From positions 1 to 64,000 of IMG/VR virus record IMGVR_UViG_3300042898_001439: DNA of 64,000 nucleotides; one strand, given 5' to 3'. This document shows positions 15,781 to 23,789 of the stretch, one piece after another; positions within the stretch are counted from its first letter, which is position 1; the number at the start of each line of letters is the position of its first letter. The DNA is from a virus. The position numbers and the translations under genes are program-made. The notes beneath the pieces were generated by a model. It was not told the origin of the DNA. It saw nothing but the letters and a program-made list of their open reading frames with translations, and made no database searches.

Positions 15781-17774
15781 AAAAGAAGTTTTGGGTTTAT
15801 GACATTGAAGTATTTGAAAACTTTTTTTGTATTGTTCTTGAGGGAGTTGAAGATGAAGATACGTTGACGTATATGATTCACCCTAGTTATCGTAATGAAT
15901 ACGATGACATGGTAAAATTCCTTAAACAAGAAGGTAAAGCTGGTAGTATATTCTTCGGTTATAACAATCTATCTTACGATTCTCAAGTAATTGAGTTTTT
16001 AATTCAAAATGAAGCTGACTTCACAACAAAGAAGCCAATAGAGATATGTCGTGAAGCTTGGATGTTTTCAAATGCTCTTATACACGGTCAGGATAATCCG
16101 GGATTTAGAACCCCGTATCCTGAGTTTAAGCAGACTTTGAAACAGATTGATGTATTTAAATTGAATCATTGGGACAATCCTGCAAAGAGTTCTTCTCTTA
16201 AATGGATTCAGTATACAATGGACTGGTACAACATCAAAGAGTCAAGCATATCCTTTAATGCTCTAATAGATACAGCAGATCAGATCAGGGAGACCTTGAA
16301 GTATTGTGTAAACGATGTCAAGTCAACTAAAAAGATTGTTCTGTTGAGTAAAGATCTAATCAAGCTTCGCATGAACTTGAGTAGAACTTACAAAATAAAT
16401 CTATTAAGTGCTTCAGAACCAAAGATCAGTAAGGAATTGTTTGCATACTTCTTGGGTCAAAAGCTTAAGATGCATCCTAAAGATGTAAAAGCTCTTCCGA
16501 CTCAGAAGAGAACCTTAATTAGAGTTAATGATATCATCTTATCCTATGTACAGTTTCAAACACCAATATTCAAAGCGGTGCTTGAGAAGTTCAAAACGGT
16601 AATTATTGATCCAGAAAACACTAAGAATGGTTTCAAGCATAGTGTTTTGAATAACGGCGTCAAAACTGACTACGGTCTTGGCGGTATTCATGGCTGTCGT
16701 GCAAGTGGTGTATATGAATCTACCAGTGATTTGATCATCATGACTTCTGACGTAACGTCTTTCTATCCTAATCTAGCTATTCGTAACAAATGGTCTCCTG
16801 GTCACTTAGATCAAGAAGCTTTTAGTGAACAATATGAATGGTTCTTTGAAGAAAGAAATAAAATACCTAAGAAAGATCCGCTAAACTATGTCTATAAGCT
16901 TATTTTAAACTCTACCTATGGTTTGAGTAATGATAAGCACAGTTTTCTGTATGATCCGGAACTTACAATGAAGATTACCATCAACGGTCAGCTTAGTTTA
17001 ACTATGCTGTACGAGATGATATCCGTTGCAATTCCAGAATCTATACCTCTGATGCAAAACACAGATGGTCTTGAGACAATCATACCTAGAAATAAAGTAG
17101 ATATATACCTGCAGATATGTGCAGAATGGGAGAAGATTACTAATCTTCAGCTTGAGCACGATAAATATCAAAGATTAATCTTAGCGGATGTAAACAACTA
17201 CATAGCAGTACACGATTGGAAGTTTATAGATCATGATTCCTGGAAAAAGATGAAAGAATCTAATCCAGATTATGTCTATAAGGTTCTTCCTGAAGGGTTT
17301 GCATATGCAGCTACTAAGTGCAAGGGTAGATTTGAATTTTCTAATCTAGCTCTTCACAAGAACAAATCGCATCTTGTGATATCAAAAGCTGTTTACAATT
17401 ACTTTGTGCACGATATACTTCCCGAAGATTACATAATGACTAACAAGAACATTTATGATTTCTGCGGTGGGGTAAAAGCAAACAGTGCGTACGCCGTACA
17501 AATTGTTTGTGTAGAAAATGGTAAGGAGACTCTGCAAAACATGCATAAGATCACTCGTTACTATTTATCCAATAAAGGTTGCAAAATGCATAAAATGCAT
17601 AGAGAGACGGGTAAAATCATCAGTATTGATGCCGGATCTTGGGTCGTTACTGTATTTAATCAGTACGAAGAAAAACCTTTTGAGGAATATGACATTAACT
17701 ATAAATATTACTTACAGAGAATTACGAGAGAAATAGAAAGTGCTCGTGGTTCTCAACTCTCACTTTTATTTTAA
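15777..17774 (+). CDS. Family B DNA polymerase with 3'-5' exonuclease
   Basis: This is the replicative polymerase. Exonuclease motifs: ExoI YDIEVFENF (D9, E11), ExoII FGYNNLSYDSQ near residue 60 and ExoIII YCVNDVKSTKK near 179. Polymerase motifs: motif A TSDVTSFYPN near 325, motif B KLILNSTYGLSN near 375-386 and motif C MQNTDGLE near 428, where the usual Y-x-D-T-D is reduced to NTDG. At 665 residues it is a short family B enzyme, close to the protein-primed or compact phage types. Crassviruses carry either family A or B; this one is B. Confidence 0.9.
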   Translation: MKKKFWVYDIEVFENFFCIVLEGVEDEDTLTYMIHPSYRNEYDDMVKFLKQEGKAGSIFFGYNNLSYDSQVIEFLIQNEADFTTKKPIEICREAWMFSNALIHGQDNPGFRTPYPEFKQTLKQIDVFKLNHWDNPAKSSSLKWIQYTMDWYNIKESSISFNALIDTADQIRETLKYCVNDVKSTKKIVLLSKDLIKLRMNLSRTYKINLLSASEPKISKELFAYFLGQKLKMHPKDVKALPTQKRTLIRVNDIILSYVQFQTPIFKAVLEKFKTVIIDPENTKNGFKHSVLNNGVKTDYGLGGIHGCRASGVYESTSDLIIMTSDVTSFYPNLAIRNKWSPGHLDQEAFSEQYEWFFEERNKIPKKDPLNYVYKLILNSTYGLSNDKHSFLYDPELTMKITINGQLSLTMLYEMISVAIPESIPLMQNTDGLETIIPRNKVDIYLQICAEWEKITNLQLEHDKYQRLILADVNNYIAVHDWKFIDHDSWKKMKESNPDYVYKVLPEGFAYAATKCKGRFEFSNLALHKNKSHLVISKAVYNYFVHDILPEDYIMTNKNIYDFCGGVKANSAYAVQIVCVENGKETLQNMHKITRYYLSNKGCKMHKMHRETGKIISIDAGSWVVTVFNQYEEKPFEEYDINYKYYLQRITREIESARGSQLSLLF

Positions 17775-17775
17775 A

Positions 17776-18723
17776 ATGAAAAAAATCCCTAGTGTTACGG
17801 AGCAAGAACTTGCTACCGTTACAATCCCCAATCACGGCAAGCGGTATGCACCAATTACTTACACTCAAATTATCAGTGAAGTAAAACGTCAGGCTGCTGC
17901 TCACGGAATTGACATTGTTAATTCTGTTTACAGAACTACTCTAGGTGGTAACATTGCCACCGGTCAGTATTTTTTGAACTATGGTAACGATCCAGACATC
18001 AAGTTGATGTTTGCTTGGACTAACAGCTACAATAAAATGCGCAGATTCTCTTGTGGAATGGGCACTTATGTTAGTGTTTGTCTAAACGGTATGCTAACTG
18101 CGGATTACAGTAAGTATTCTCGCAAGCATATTGGTAGTACCAAAAAGGGTAACACAGCTTATGTAGAGATGGTAGATCAGATTGAAGAACAATTCAAGCT
18201 GGCTTCTAATGTCTTTGCTAAGATGGTCCAAGATAAGAACAGTATGATCGATCGTAGTCTTAGCAATGCTGAGATTAATGAATTACTCGGTCGTCTTTTC
18301 ATGGATGATGTTGTTGGTAGTGTACAAATGAATATTGTAAAACAGCAGCTTAAAGCTCCTAGTTATATGTATTCAGGTGAGAAAAACTCATTGTGGCACT
18401 TCTATAACCACGTTACCCATGCTCTTAAAGAGGAGCACCCAATTAGTTTTGATGAAGCTCATTATAAGCTTCATGAAATGATTACTAATAATTATCTAAC
18501 TTCTACAGTTGCTGCACCTATGAACATTAAAGCAGTAGTTTTATCGGAGGATGATGATGATCAGTTGATGGAAGAGTTTCAACCACTAGATCAAGAAGTA
18601 GATGCTATTCTTGAACAAGAGGAAACTAGCACTGAATTAGTTTTTGTTGAAGATTTAACGGAAAACGTTAAAGAAGAAAATAAAACTGAGGAGGATAATG
18701 ATTTAGACTGGTTAAATTTCTAA
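17776..18723 (+). CDS. DUF932-like phage protein with acidic SSB-type tail
   Basis: The 315-residue protein has a conserved-looking core. TYTQIISEVKRQAAAHGIDI is followed by IATGQYFLNYGNDPD, then FAWTNSYNKMRRFSCGMGTY, then VSVCLNGMLTADYSK, and RKHIG. This order resembles DUF932-type phage and plasmid proteins, whose function is unknown. The last 70 residues are very acidic and end EEDNDLDWLNF, echoing the tip of the SSB-like protein at 7628. ATG 17776 follows a TTTTAAA context. A longer frame from 17740 overlaps the polymerase gene. The stop precedes a structured RNA element. Confidence 0.6.
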   Translation: MKKIPSVTEQELATVTIPNHGKRYAPITYTQIISEVKRQAAAHGIDIVNSVYRTTLGGNIATGQYFLNYGNDPDIKLMFAWTNSYNKMRRFSCGMGTYVSVCLNGMLTADYSKYSRKHIGSTKKGNTAYVEMVDQIEEQFKLASNVFAKMVQDKNSMIDRSLSNAEINELLGRLFMDDVVGSVQMNIVKQQLKAPSYMYSGEKNSLWHFYNHVTHALKEEHPISFDEAHYKLHEMITNNYLTSTVAAPMNIKAVVLSEDDDDQLMEEFQPLDQEVDAILEQEETSTELVFVEDLTENVKEENKTEEDNDLDWLNF

Positions 18724-18789
18724 CTTTGGGTTGCTTGTGTGACCGTCCCTGGTATCTGGGGACGGTTACCCAACTCAAAACTTTAAATC
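18724..18789 (+). ncRNA. Structured RNA leader between two genes
   Basis: The 66-base gap folds as a two-tier hairpin. The outer stem is TTGGGT (18726-18731) with ACCCAA (18768-18773). The inner stem is ACCGTCCC (18742-18749) with GGGACGGT (18759-18766), capped by a nine-base loop. A ten-base 5' internal loop (TGCTTGTGTG) faces a single T. No T-run follows, so it is not a terminator. It may be a leader, processing or stability element for the DUF1599-like gene. Confidence 0.55.
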
Positions 18790-19125
18790 ATGAACAGAAA
18801 AGACTTTTTTAATTACGTTGACTTCGTTAAAGAACGAACCTCTAATGTGCTACAAGCAAAAGGTGATGAGTATTCTTACAACTTAGGAGCCTTTGAAAAC
18901 TTTGAAGAAGGTGTTTCTATTGGTTTAGCTAATACCAGAGAGGCTATTGCTTGGGGTTACGTTACCAAACACATTCAATCGGTACGTGCTCTTATTAGAG
19001 AGGTTGATAGCGGCAAAGAAGATCATCTTACAGACAAACTGATTGATGAAAAGTTTGGTGATGTCATCAACTACATGATTCTTATTGAAGCAATGTTGAA
19101 AGAAAGAATTCAAATAAATAATTAA
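18790..19125 (+). CDS. DUF1599-like (nucleotide modification-associated domain 1) protein
   Basis: The all-helical 111-residue protein reads LQAKGDEYSYNLGAFENFEE near its start. Later it reads KHIQSVRALIRE and KLIDEKFGDVINYMILIEAML. These follow the DUF1599 layout of K-x-x-x-Y-x-x-N...F, K-H/D-K and D-x-x-N-Y-x-x-L, related to MazG-like nucleotide pyrophosphohydrolases. It could act on dNTP pools or modified nucleotides. It is preceded by the two-tier RNA hairpin and followed two bases later by a tiny membrane protein gene. Confidence 0.6.
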   Translation: MNRKDFFNYVDFVKERTSNVLQAKGDEYSYNLGAFENFEEGVSIGLANTREAIAWGYVTKHIQSVRALIREVDSGKEDHLTDKLIDEKFGDVINYMILIEAMLKERIQINN

Positions 19126-19127
19126 TT

Positions 19128-19295
19128 ATGGAAATTGCATTAGCCGTTGTTGGCTTTATTACCGCTGTCGTATATTTGGGTATCTTACTCAACGTAAAGA
19201 AAGACATCAAAACTTTGAAAGAAGAATTTGAAGATTTAAAACAAAAGCAAAAGCGTCAGTTTTATTACAATAAGAATAAGAAAAGTAACATCTAA
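19128..19295 (+). CDS. Tiny single-pass membrane protein (55 aa)
   Basis: ATG 19128 opens a 55-residue frame. One N-terminal transmembrane helix (IALAVVGFITAVVYLGILL) is followed by a Lys/Glu coiled coil (KKDIKTLKEEFEDLKQKQKR) and a basic tail. It has the AATTAATTATG start context of its neighbours. It is the last gene of the + operon. A role at the inner membrane is likely, but the function is unknown. Confidence 0.65.
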   Translation: MEIALAVVGFITAVVYLGILLNVKKDIKTLKEEFEDLKQKQKRQFYYNKNKKSNI

Positions 19296-19296
19296 A

Positions 19297-19395
19297 GGTA
19301 GACCTTAAAAAGGGCCCTTCCGTATCTGCGTGAACGGCTTAGCTGGGCCCGGGTCTACCCCCTTAATTGCATGCCGTGCATACTCCGTATGGAGG
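19297..19395 (+). ncRNA. GC-rich structured RNA candidate after the + operon
   Basis: The 100-base stretch after the last + gene has three nested stems. GGTAGACC (19297-19304) pairs with GGTCTACC (19352-19359). GGGCCC (19312-19317) pairs with GGGCCC (19345-19350). CCGT (19320-19323) pairs with ACGG (19334-19337). Small hairpins ATGC-CGT-GCAT (19371-19381) and CTCC-GTAT-GGAG (19383-19394) follow, then a terminator. The ends form a strong stem and the inner sequence is GC-rich in an AT-rich genome, as expected of a functional RNA. It has no tRNA features. Confidence 0.55.
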
Positions 19396-19403
19396 AAAAA
19401 AGA

Positions 19404-19435
19404 AGAGAGGGTTAATAGCCCTCTCTTTTTATTTT
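19404..19435. terminator. Bidirectional rho-independent terminator
   Basis: AGAGAGGG (19404-19411) pairs with CCCTCTCT (19419-19426). TTTTATTTT follows on the + strand, and TCTTTTTTCC follows on the - strand. It insulates the convergent replication operon and PhoH gene. Confidence 0.88.
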
Positions 19436-19436
19436 T

Positions 19437-20120
19437 CTAATCTCTAAATGTTTGATATACTTCTAGAATAGATTCTACAATTGGGTGACGGTGATTCTTC
19501 TTAAGTACAACTACTCGCACACCTTTCACTTGTTCTTCTAACTTAGAAAGAAAAGAAAATCCAGTTTCTTTTTTATTCTTAAGATCTACCTGAGCAAGGT
19601 CTCCACATATAGACATCCAGCTACCTTTACCAAGTCTACCCAATACCATTTCCATTTGTGTATGAGTAACGTTCTGTGCTTCGTCTACAATAACAAAAGC
19701 ATTAACAAAAGTTCTACCACGCATAAATGCAAACGGTAAGATTTCAATTGTACCTTCTTCTACTTCTTTATCAATCTTTTCTTTTGAATAGAGGAGGTAG
19801 AGATTGTGGTAGATTGGTGCAAGCCAGGGGTCCATTTTTTCTTTGATGTCTCCTGGGAGAAAGCCAATGTCTTCTTTAGCCACCGTTGGTCTTGTGATGA
19901 TAATCTTTTCGACTTGTTTAGTGAATAGAAGGTCCAACGCAGTTTGAACAGCAACCAAAGTTTTACCACTTCCGGCCATACCCTTAAGTACAGTAACCGG
20001 ATTTGCAAGTATAATCTCTTTAGCAAGCTTTTGTTCTTCATTCAGTGAGATATTAAACTTAATAGGATTTTTAGGGCGTCTCTTTACTTGAAACACCTCA
20101 TCGTTATGATCTCTTTGCAT
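19437..20120 (-). CDS. phoH: PhoH-like ATPase
   Basis: This is a 227-residue P-loop ATPase of the PhoH family. Walker A GMAGSGKT is at residues 47-54 and Walker B FVIVDEAQN near 141-149. IIITRPTVAKEDIGFLPGDI and the closing WMSICGDLAQVD plus VVVLKKNHRHPIVE are also family hallmarks. It is close to the minimal PhoH domain. PhoH genes are common in marine and gut phages; a helicase/RNase role is suggested for the family but is not settled. It is the last gene of its - strand unit, before the bidirectional terminator. Confidence 0.93.
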   Translation of the reverse strand: MQRDHNDEVFQVKRRPKNPIKFNISLNEEQKLAKEIILANPVTVLKGMAGSGKTLVAVQTALDLLFTKQVEKIIITRPTVAKEDIGFLPGDIKEKMDPWLAPIYHNLYLLYSKEKIDKEVEEGTIEILPFAFMRGRTFVNAFVIVDEAQNVTHTQMEMVLGRLGKGSWMSICGDLAQVDLKNKKETGFSFLSKLEEQVKGVRVVVLKKNHRHPIVESILEVYQTFRD

Positions 20121-20122
20121 TA

Positions 20123-20236
20123 TTATTGGTTCTTAAGTCTGTTTAAGACTTCTAAGTTAGATTGAATTCTTCTATTTCTTTCTAGAACCGTCTTTCTATT
20201 TGTAGATTTCGGTATTCTTTTAGTTGACTTTGCCAT
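20123..20236 (-). CDS. Tiny basic protein (37 aa)
   Basis: The frame begins MAKSTKRIPKSTNRKTVLER and encodes a Lys/Arg/Asn-rich 37-residue peptide with a helical second half. Its ATG shares a base with the stop of the next upstream gene (TAATG), which supports translation. It is too short to classify; nucleic acid binding is likely from its charge. Confidence 0.5.
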   Translation of the reverse strand: MAKSTKRIPKSTNRKTVLERNRRIQSNLEVLNRLKNQ

Positions 20237-20379
20237 TATCTACCTTGACCTTTATAAGATTTCTTATAATTTTTAGAACTCTTTAATACTGAAGTTTGAG
20301 TCTTAGAGTGAATACCAGGTCGGCTTTTGGGAGCTTTTGGTTTAAAACTAGCAGCCGATTGAGCTTTAATCTTTGCCAT
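20236..20379 (-). CDS. Tiny basic protein (47 aa)
   Basis: This 47-residue peptide begins MAKIKAQSAASFKPKAPKSR and ends NYKKSYKGQGR. It is strongly basic and without predicted structure. Similar MAK...KPKAPK...GRP/GQGR peptides are common in phage genomes of this kind. Its function is unknown and nucleic-acid binding is possible. It heads the PhoH unit with TAATG coupling to the next peptide. Confidence 0.55.
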   Translation of the reverse strand: MAKIKAQSAASFKPKAPKSRPGIHSKTQTSVLKSSKNYKKSYKGQGR

Positions 20380-20404
20380 AAGTTGGTTTAATTAAAAGGT
20401 TAAT

Positions 20405-20446
20405 GAAAAGAGAGGAACTCCAACGTAGCACGTAGGAGTCCCCTCA
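20405..20446 (-). terminator. Terminator of the endolysin-holin unit
   Basis: GAGG-A-ACTCC (20412-20421) pairs with GGAGT-C-CCTC (20435-20445). On the - strand TCTCTTTTCATT follows. The gap 20380-20455 contains this hairpin and no gene. Confidence 0.6.
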
Positions 20447-20455
20447 AAATATACT

Positions 20456-21070
20456 TTACTTTACCCATCCGTAGTACTTCAGGGTTTTTTCTTTACGATC
20501 TTCTAGACCATGAGTACCTCCATTGATTCTCTTTGTAAGAGCAAGAATAGTGTCGTTATTTACACCTTTATCACAGATATCCCACAACTTATTACGATCA
20601 AAGAAGAAGATAGCAGATTCAAATGCATACTCAGTAGCAACCAGATCAGGATTAGTCATGATTTCTGGCTTCTTCAAGTATTCAGCAAATGCTTGGTAGT
20701 TAGATTTACCAGTCAATTGCAGAGCACCACGTCCACGAAACTTATATCCATCACCAGATGCTTCATCACCATTACCCATACGAGATGCATACACACGGTT
20801 TGCAATCTTTTCTGGCTTACGCTCATACTGAGCAGCTAGAGCTTCTGTAGGGAAGTACTTTTTAAAAATACCAAGCAATCCTTTAGCACTATAGTTCAAG
20901 TTCTCAGAGAAAGCTTTAAACCCTCCGGTCTCGTGAGCTGTTTGTGCAAAGAAATGTGCAGCACGTTCAGGTGTAAACTTGTAGTAAGTCATTCCTGCTT
21001 TTAGAGTGCCCGGACCAAATGCTCCATCCGCCGTAACACCCGCTTTGGTTTGTAAACTCTTTAGACTCAT
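20456..21070 (-). CDS. Endolysin, GH19 chitinase/lysozyme-like
   Basis: This is a lytic peptidoglycan hydrolase of 204 residues. A short N-terminal peptidoglycan-binding-like stretch (LKSLQTKAGVTADGAFGPGTL) precedes the glycoside hydrolase 19 core. AAHFFAQTAHETGGFKAF carries the catalytic Glu47, and SENLNYS carries the second Glu56. GDGYKFRGRGALQLTGKSNY is the diagnostic GH19 substrate-binding segment. There is no signal peptide, so release needs the holin encoded just upstream with a four-base overlap (ATGA). Confidence 0.92.
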   Translation of the reverse strand: MSLKSLQTKAGVTADGAFGPGTLKAGMTYYKFTPERAAHFFAQTAHETGGFKAFSENLNYSAKGLLGIFKKYFPTEALAAQYERKPEKIANRVYASRMGNGDEASGDGYKFRGRGALQLTGKSNYQAFAEYLKKPEIMTNPDLVATEYAFESAIFFFDRNKLWDICDKGVNNDTILALTKRINGGTHGLEDRKEKTLKYYGWVK

Positions 21071-21330
21071 TCTTCTTCTTTTTTAGCACCGAAAATCTTT
21101 CCAGCTTCAGCAATACCGAAAGCTCCCAGTGTGATTATTACAAACGAATTAAAAATTGTATCAGAAATAATGAGCTCATTGCCCATAATACCTGTTACCA
21201 CATCGGCAATAGCTGTAATACTCATTACAGTGAATGACAAGAAACCAACAATAGTCTTCTCGTTCCACTCATTATTGTCCTTAAAAATATCCCAAAAAGC
21301 CATAAACTTATTTTTTAATTGATTAAACAT
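21067..21330 (-). CDS. Holin
   Basis: The 87-residue membrane protein has two hydrophobic segments (VGFLSFTVMSITAIADVV and ISDTIFNSFVIITLGAFGIAE), a charged N terminus and a Lys/Glu tail (GAKKEEE). Two-helix proteins like this, overlapping the endolysin gene by ATGA, are typical holins of Bacteroidota phages. It has its own promoter-like motif at 21354-21373, so lysis can be expressed apart from the upstream surface operon. Confidence 0.78.
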   Translation of the reverse strand: MFNQLKNKFMAFWDIFKDNNEWNEKTIVGFLSFTVMSITAIADVVTGIMGNELIISDTIFNSFVIITLGAFGIAEAGKIFGAKKEEE

Positions 21331-21353
21331 GACTGTTGGTTTTCATTGTTGGT

Positions 21354-21373
21354 TCTATATAAAATATACGAAA
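21354..21373 (-). promoter_or_regulatory. Promoter-like motif upstream of holin-endolysin
   Basis: On the - strand this reads TTTCGTATATTTTATATAGA, 23 bases before the holin ATG. It shares the core TTTCGTAT and the TATAGA-like end with the sites at 49510 and 28329. Confidence 0.5.
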
Positions 21374-21374
21374 T

Positions 21375-21797
21375 TTAGTCCAGAGCATCAACTATTGCCT
21401 TCTTAACAGCAACAGAAAATTCTGTTCTTTCAAACTCAAGATTCTCATCCTGAAGCTGCATAAGGGTTGCAGCAACATTTGTATTAGCTTTTCCTACTCC
21501 GTGATAAACCTTAGAGCCGATTGCAATGTCTACTTCTACAATGGTTTTCTTTTGCTTGAATTCAAACGGACCTAGACGTATACCTTGAGTTGGAGCTTTG
21601 ATGTCGGTGATTGTCACATATACCGGACTTGCACCCTCTGAAGACTGATCACACAAGGGATTTCCTTGTTGTAGAAGAATGTCTTCAGTCATTTGCTTGA
21701 GACCAAAAGTGAACTTCTGGTTATCGATACCAGCTAGATTTGCATTAGATGTCACAGTAGCAACATAAAAGCACATTGTAATAATTGAATTGATCAT
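21375..21797 (-). CDS. Small exported protein, last gene of the surface operon (140 aa)
   Basis: The protein has a weak N-terminal hydrophobic stretch (IITMCFYVATVTSNANLA) that could be a signal peptide. It continues FTFGLKQMTEDILLQ, PVYVTITDIKAPTQGIR and TIVEVDIAIGSKVYHGVGKA, then a helical end (FSVAVKKAIVDALD). The strand-rich centre and final helix loosely recall the C-terminal half of CsgG-like or other small periplasmic assembly proteins. The resemblance is too weak to name it. It overlaps the 393-residue protein gene by ATGA. Confidence 0.6.
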   Translation of the reverse strand: MINSIITMCFYVATVTSNANLAGIDNQKFTFGLKQMTEDILLQQGNPLCDQSSEGASPVYVTITDIKAPTQGIRLGPFEFKQKKTIVEVDIAIGSKVYHGVGKANTNVAATLMQLQDENLEFERTEFSVAVKKAIVDALD

Positions 21798-22975
21798 TGG
21801 AGTTTACCTGAGTTAATTGATTGAGTTGCATTATGTATTCCTGTACCCATTATGTAGAATTGATTTTGATTTTCAATCGTACGTGTTTGGGCGGGAGAAT
21901 ATGTATTATAATAATTAGCGTTAGGATTAGCTTCAATAGTAATTTTTTCTGCCTGAGTGAAGATGTACTTGTTATGTAGTGCATTTGTTTTTAAAAGCGT
22001 ATAACAAAAGTTTATATCCTCCCAATCAAAAGTTGAGGAGTTATTACAGTCACAAGTGTAAAAGTCCCAGTCCTGTAACGGACCTAAATTACCTTTTATA
22101 AACATCATGTAAATAAGACTGAAGTCAGTAATAGGGTGAAACTTCTGAGAGGTGTTGATTGTAACCTTGTACTGCTTATTGGTAGGATTAGAAACTACTA
22201 CCTGACCAGTTGCGTTTGTGTTCTGAGTTGATATTGTAGACCAGCTTCCTTGATTTGAAGAGGATGTAAATCTAAAAGCAGTACCGGCTGCATAACTTGT
22301 AGTCGTGATATAATTCACACCCAGCCATGCAGCACCGCTTGAAATGCCCATCTGCTCTTGATTAGAACCATCAGCAGTAAATGCGCGCATCACTACGTAA
22401 AAGACTGTAGGTTGAGTTTTTACAAAGTATAGATCCCATATCACATTTACTCCTGATTGACTGTACTGGCAGTTCCCCTCATACCTAACCCTGAACACGT
22501 CCCCCCAAGTTCCATCAGTATAGGTTTCAGTTGAAACCTTAGACATATTGTTGTCTGAGGATCCGTTATCAACCGAGGTTATGTGAATAGTAGGAACGTT
22601 TGGGTTGGTTGCATTACCCTGGTAGCCTGAACTGCTTGTAGTTCCAAATCCAAACCAAGAGTTAGAATTAACGTGACCTTGTGTATACGTTGTTGTACCT
22701 ATAGTAGGAGTGAAGCCGGATGGAAATGTTATAGCAGCAGAAGCTTCATCCGCATTAGCACTACTAAAAATTATAGTACTCCCGGCTCCCCTATTAGCTG
22801 GTATATAAGCTGTCTGAGATTGAACGGTGCCACTTAAACCTCCTGCAGTGTAATGCTCAACCGTAATAGGTATACCACTAACGTCCTGAGTTCCAATTGG
22901 AGTCAGGGTGATTGTCTGCCCTATCAGAGATAGAGGTAGAATTAACAGGAGTATTATGTTTAATTTAGAAATCAT
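21794..22975 (-). CDS. Secreted protein of unknown function (393 aa), surface operon
   Basis: A clear signal peptide (KLNIILLLILPLSLIGQT) leads into a Thr/Ser/Asn-rich, beta-rich protein with many aromatic residues. Segments include FPSGFTPTIGTTTYTQGHVN and WDLYFVKTQPTVFYVVMRAF. There is one Cys pair (YTCDCNNSSTFDW). The look is that of an extracellular beta-sandwich or adhesin-like protein. No family is recognised and no T9SS C-terminal domain is visible. It overlaps both neighbours, so it belongs to the seven-gene operon. Confidence 0.65.
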   Translation of the reverse strand: MISKLNIILLLILPLSLIGQTITLTPIGTQDVSGIPITVEHYTAGGLSGTVQSQTAYIPANRGAGSTIIFSSANADEASAAITFPSGFTPTIGTTTYTQGHVNSNSWFGFGTTSSSGYQGNATNPNVPTIHITSVDNGSSDNNMSKVSTETYTDGTWGDVFRVRYEGNCQYSQSGVNVIWDLYFVKTQPTVFYVVMRAFTADGSNQEQMGISSGAAWLGVNYITTTSYAAGTAFRFTSSSNQGSWSTISTQNTNATGQVVVSNPTNKQYKVTINTSQKFHPITDFSLIYMMFIKGNLGPLQDWDFYTCDCNNSSTFDWEDINFCYTLLKTNALHNKYIFTQAEKITIEANPNANYYNTYSPAQTRTIENQNQFYIMGTGIHNATQSINSGKLQ

Positions 22976-23789
22976 AGTTACATCCTATTGAAAGTATATA
23001 GGGAGTTGCCTTACGAAACCCAATAGTTTTGTCTGAAGGAGAGTATGTGTAGCAGCTTCTAAGTTTACTACCAAACATAAATTTCTCAGTTAATTTATAT
23101 TTTAATGAAGCTCCGTAGTATGCATTAAGATTAAAATCATCCCAGTACCAGATGTCTAGTGCACCCTCAAAGTCGTCTAAATTAAAATAGTGAGTTCTTA
23201 CAGACGATAGTAAGAATAATTCGGGTCCTAATACAAATCTCTTATATTCAAATTCTTTCATTGCTATGAGCATCCCACTGTATTTTGTATAGGATGCCGC
23301 AGGATAAAATTGCTCAAATAAATAAAAATCATCGTGAGTGTTATCTCTAATAAATAAGGTATATCCAAGTTTGGTATTATTCTTAAACTCGTAAATTTGA
23401 TTAAAATAAGGGCTTACCACTACAGCCGAATGGTCAGCAAACGCTGATACTGTTACTCCGTATGTGGTTGTTCTATCTATATTCTTAAGAGTCTTAGCTC
23501 TAGTATGACTGTATCCTACTTTTGTGTACTTAAAAAAAGGAGTATTGGATGCAAATATTCCATTTGTTACATTCTCTTTACCCCATTCATAGGTTAGGTT
23601 GTAACTCAATATCCTCATATCACCTAGGTACCCAACTGATACGTTAGAGCTACTCATAACATCATTATCAAAATCAATATACTGTATTGAAGTAACATCA
23701 GATATAGTCTGAGTATTCCCAGAAGTTTGAGAATACGCCTGTATTGATACCGACAGTATAAAAATCAAGCTTAAAATAAACTTTCTCAT
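22965..23789 (-). CDS. Predicted outer-membrane beta-barrel protein (274 aa)
   Basis: A signal peptide (KFILSLIFILSVSIQAYSQ) is followed by alternating hydrophobic/polar strands such as VSVGYLGDMRILSYNLTYEW, TTYGVTVSAFADHSAVVV and KFMFGSKLRSCYTYS. The protein ends ILSIGCNYDF, a terminal aromatic typical of barrel proteins inserted by BamA. The size suits a 10-14 strand barrel. It sits between the linker-barrel protein and the 393-residue secreted protein. The partner or ligand is unknown. Confidence 0.7.
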   Translation of the reverse strand: MRKFILSLIFILSVSIQAYSQTSGNTQTISDVTSIQYIDFDNDVMSSSNVSVGYLGDMRILSYNLTYEWGKENVTNGIFASNTPFFKYTKVGYSHTRAKTLKNIDRTTTYGVTVSAFADHSAVVVSPYFNQIYEFKNNTKLGYTLFIRDNTHDDFYLFEQFYPAASYTKYSGMLIAMKEFEYKRFVLGPELFLLSSVRTHYFNLDDFEGALDIWYWDDFNLNAYYGASLKYKLTEKFMFGSKLRSCYTYSPSDKTIGFRKATPYILSIGCNYDF

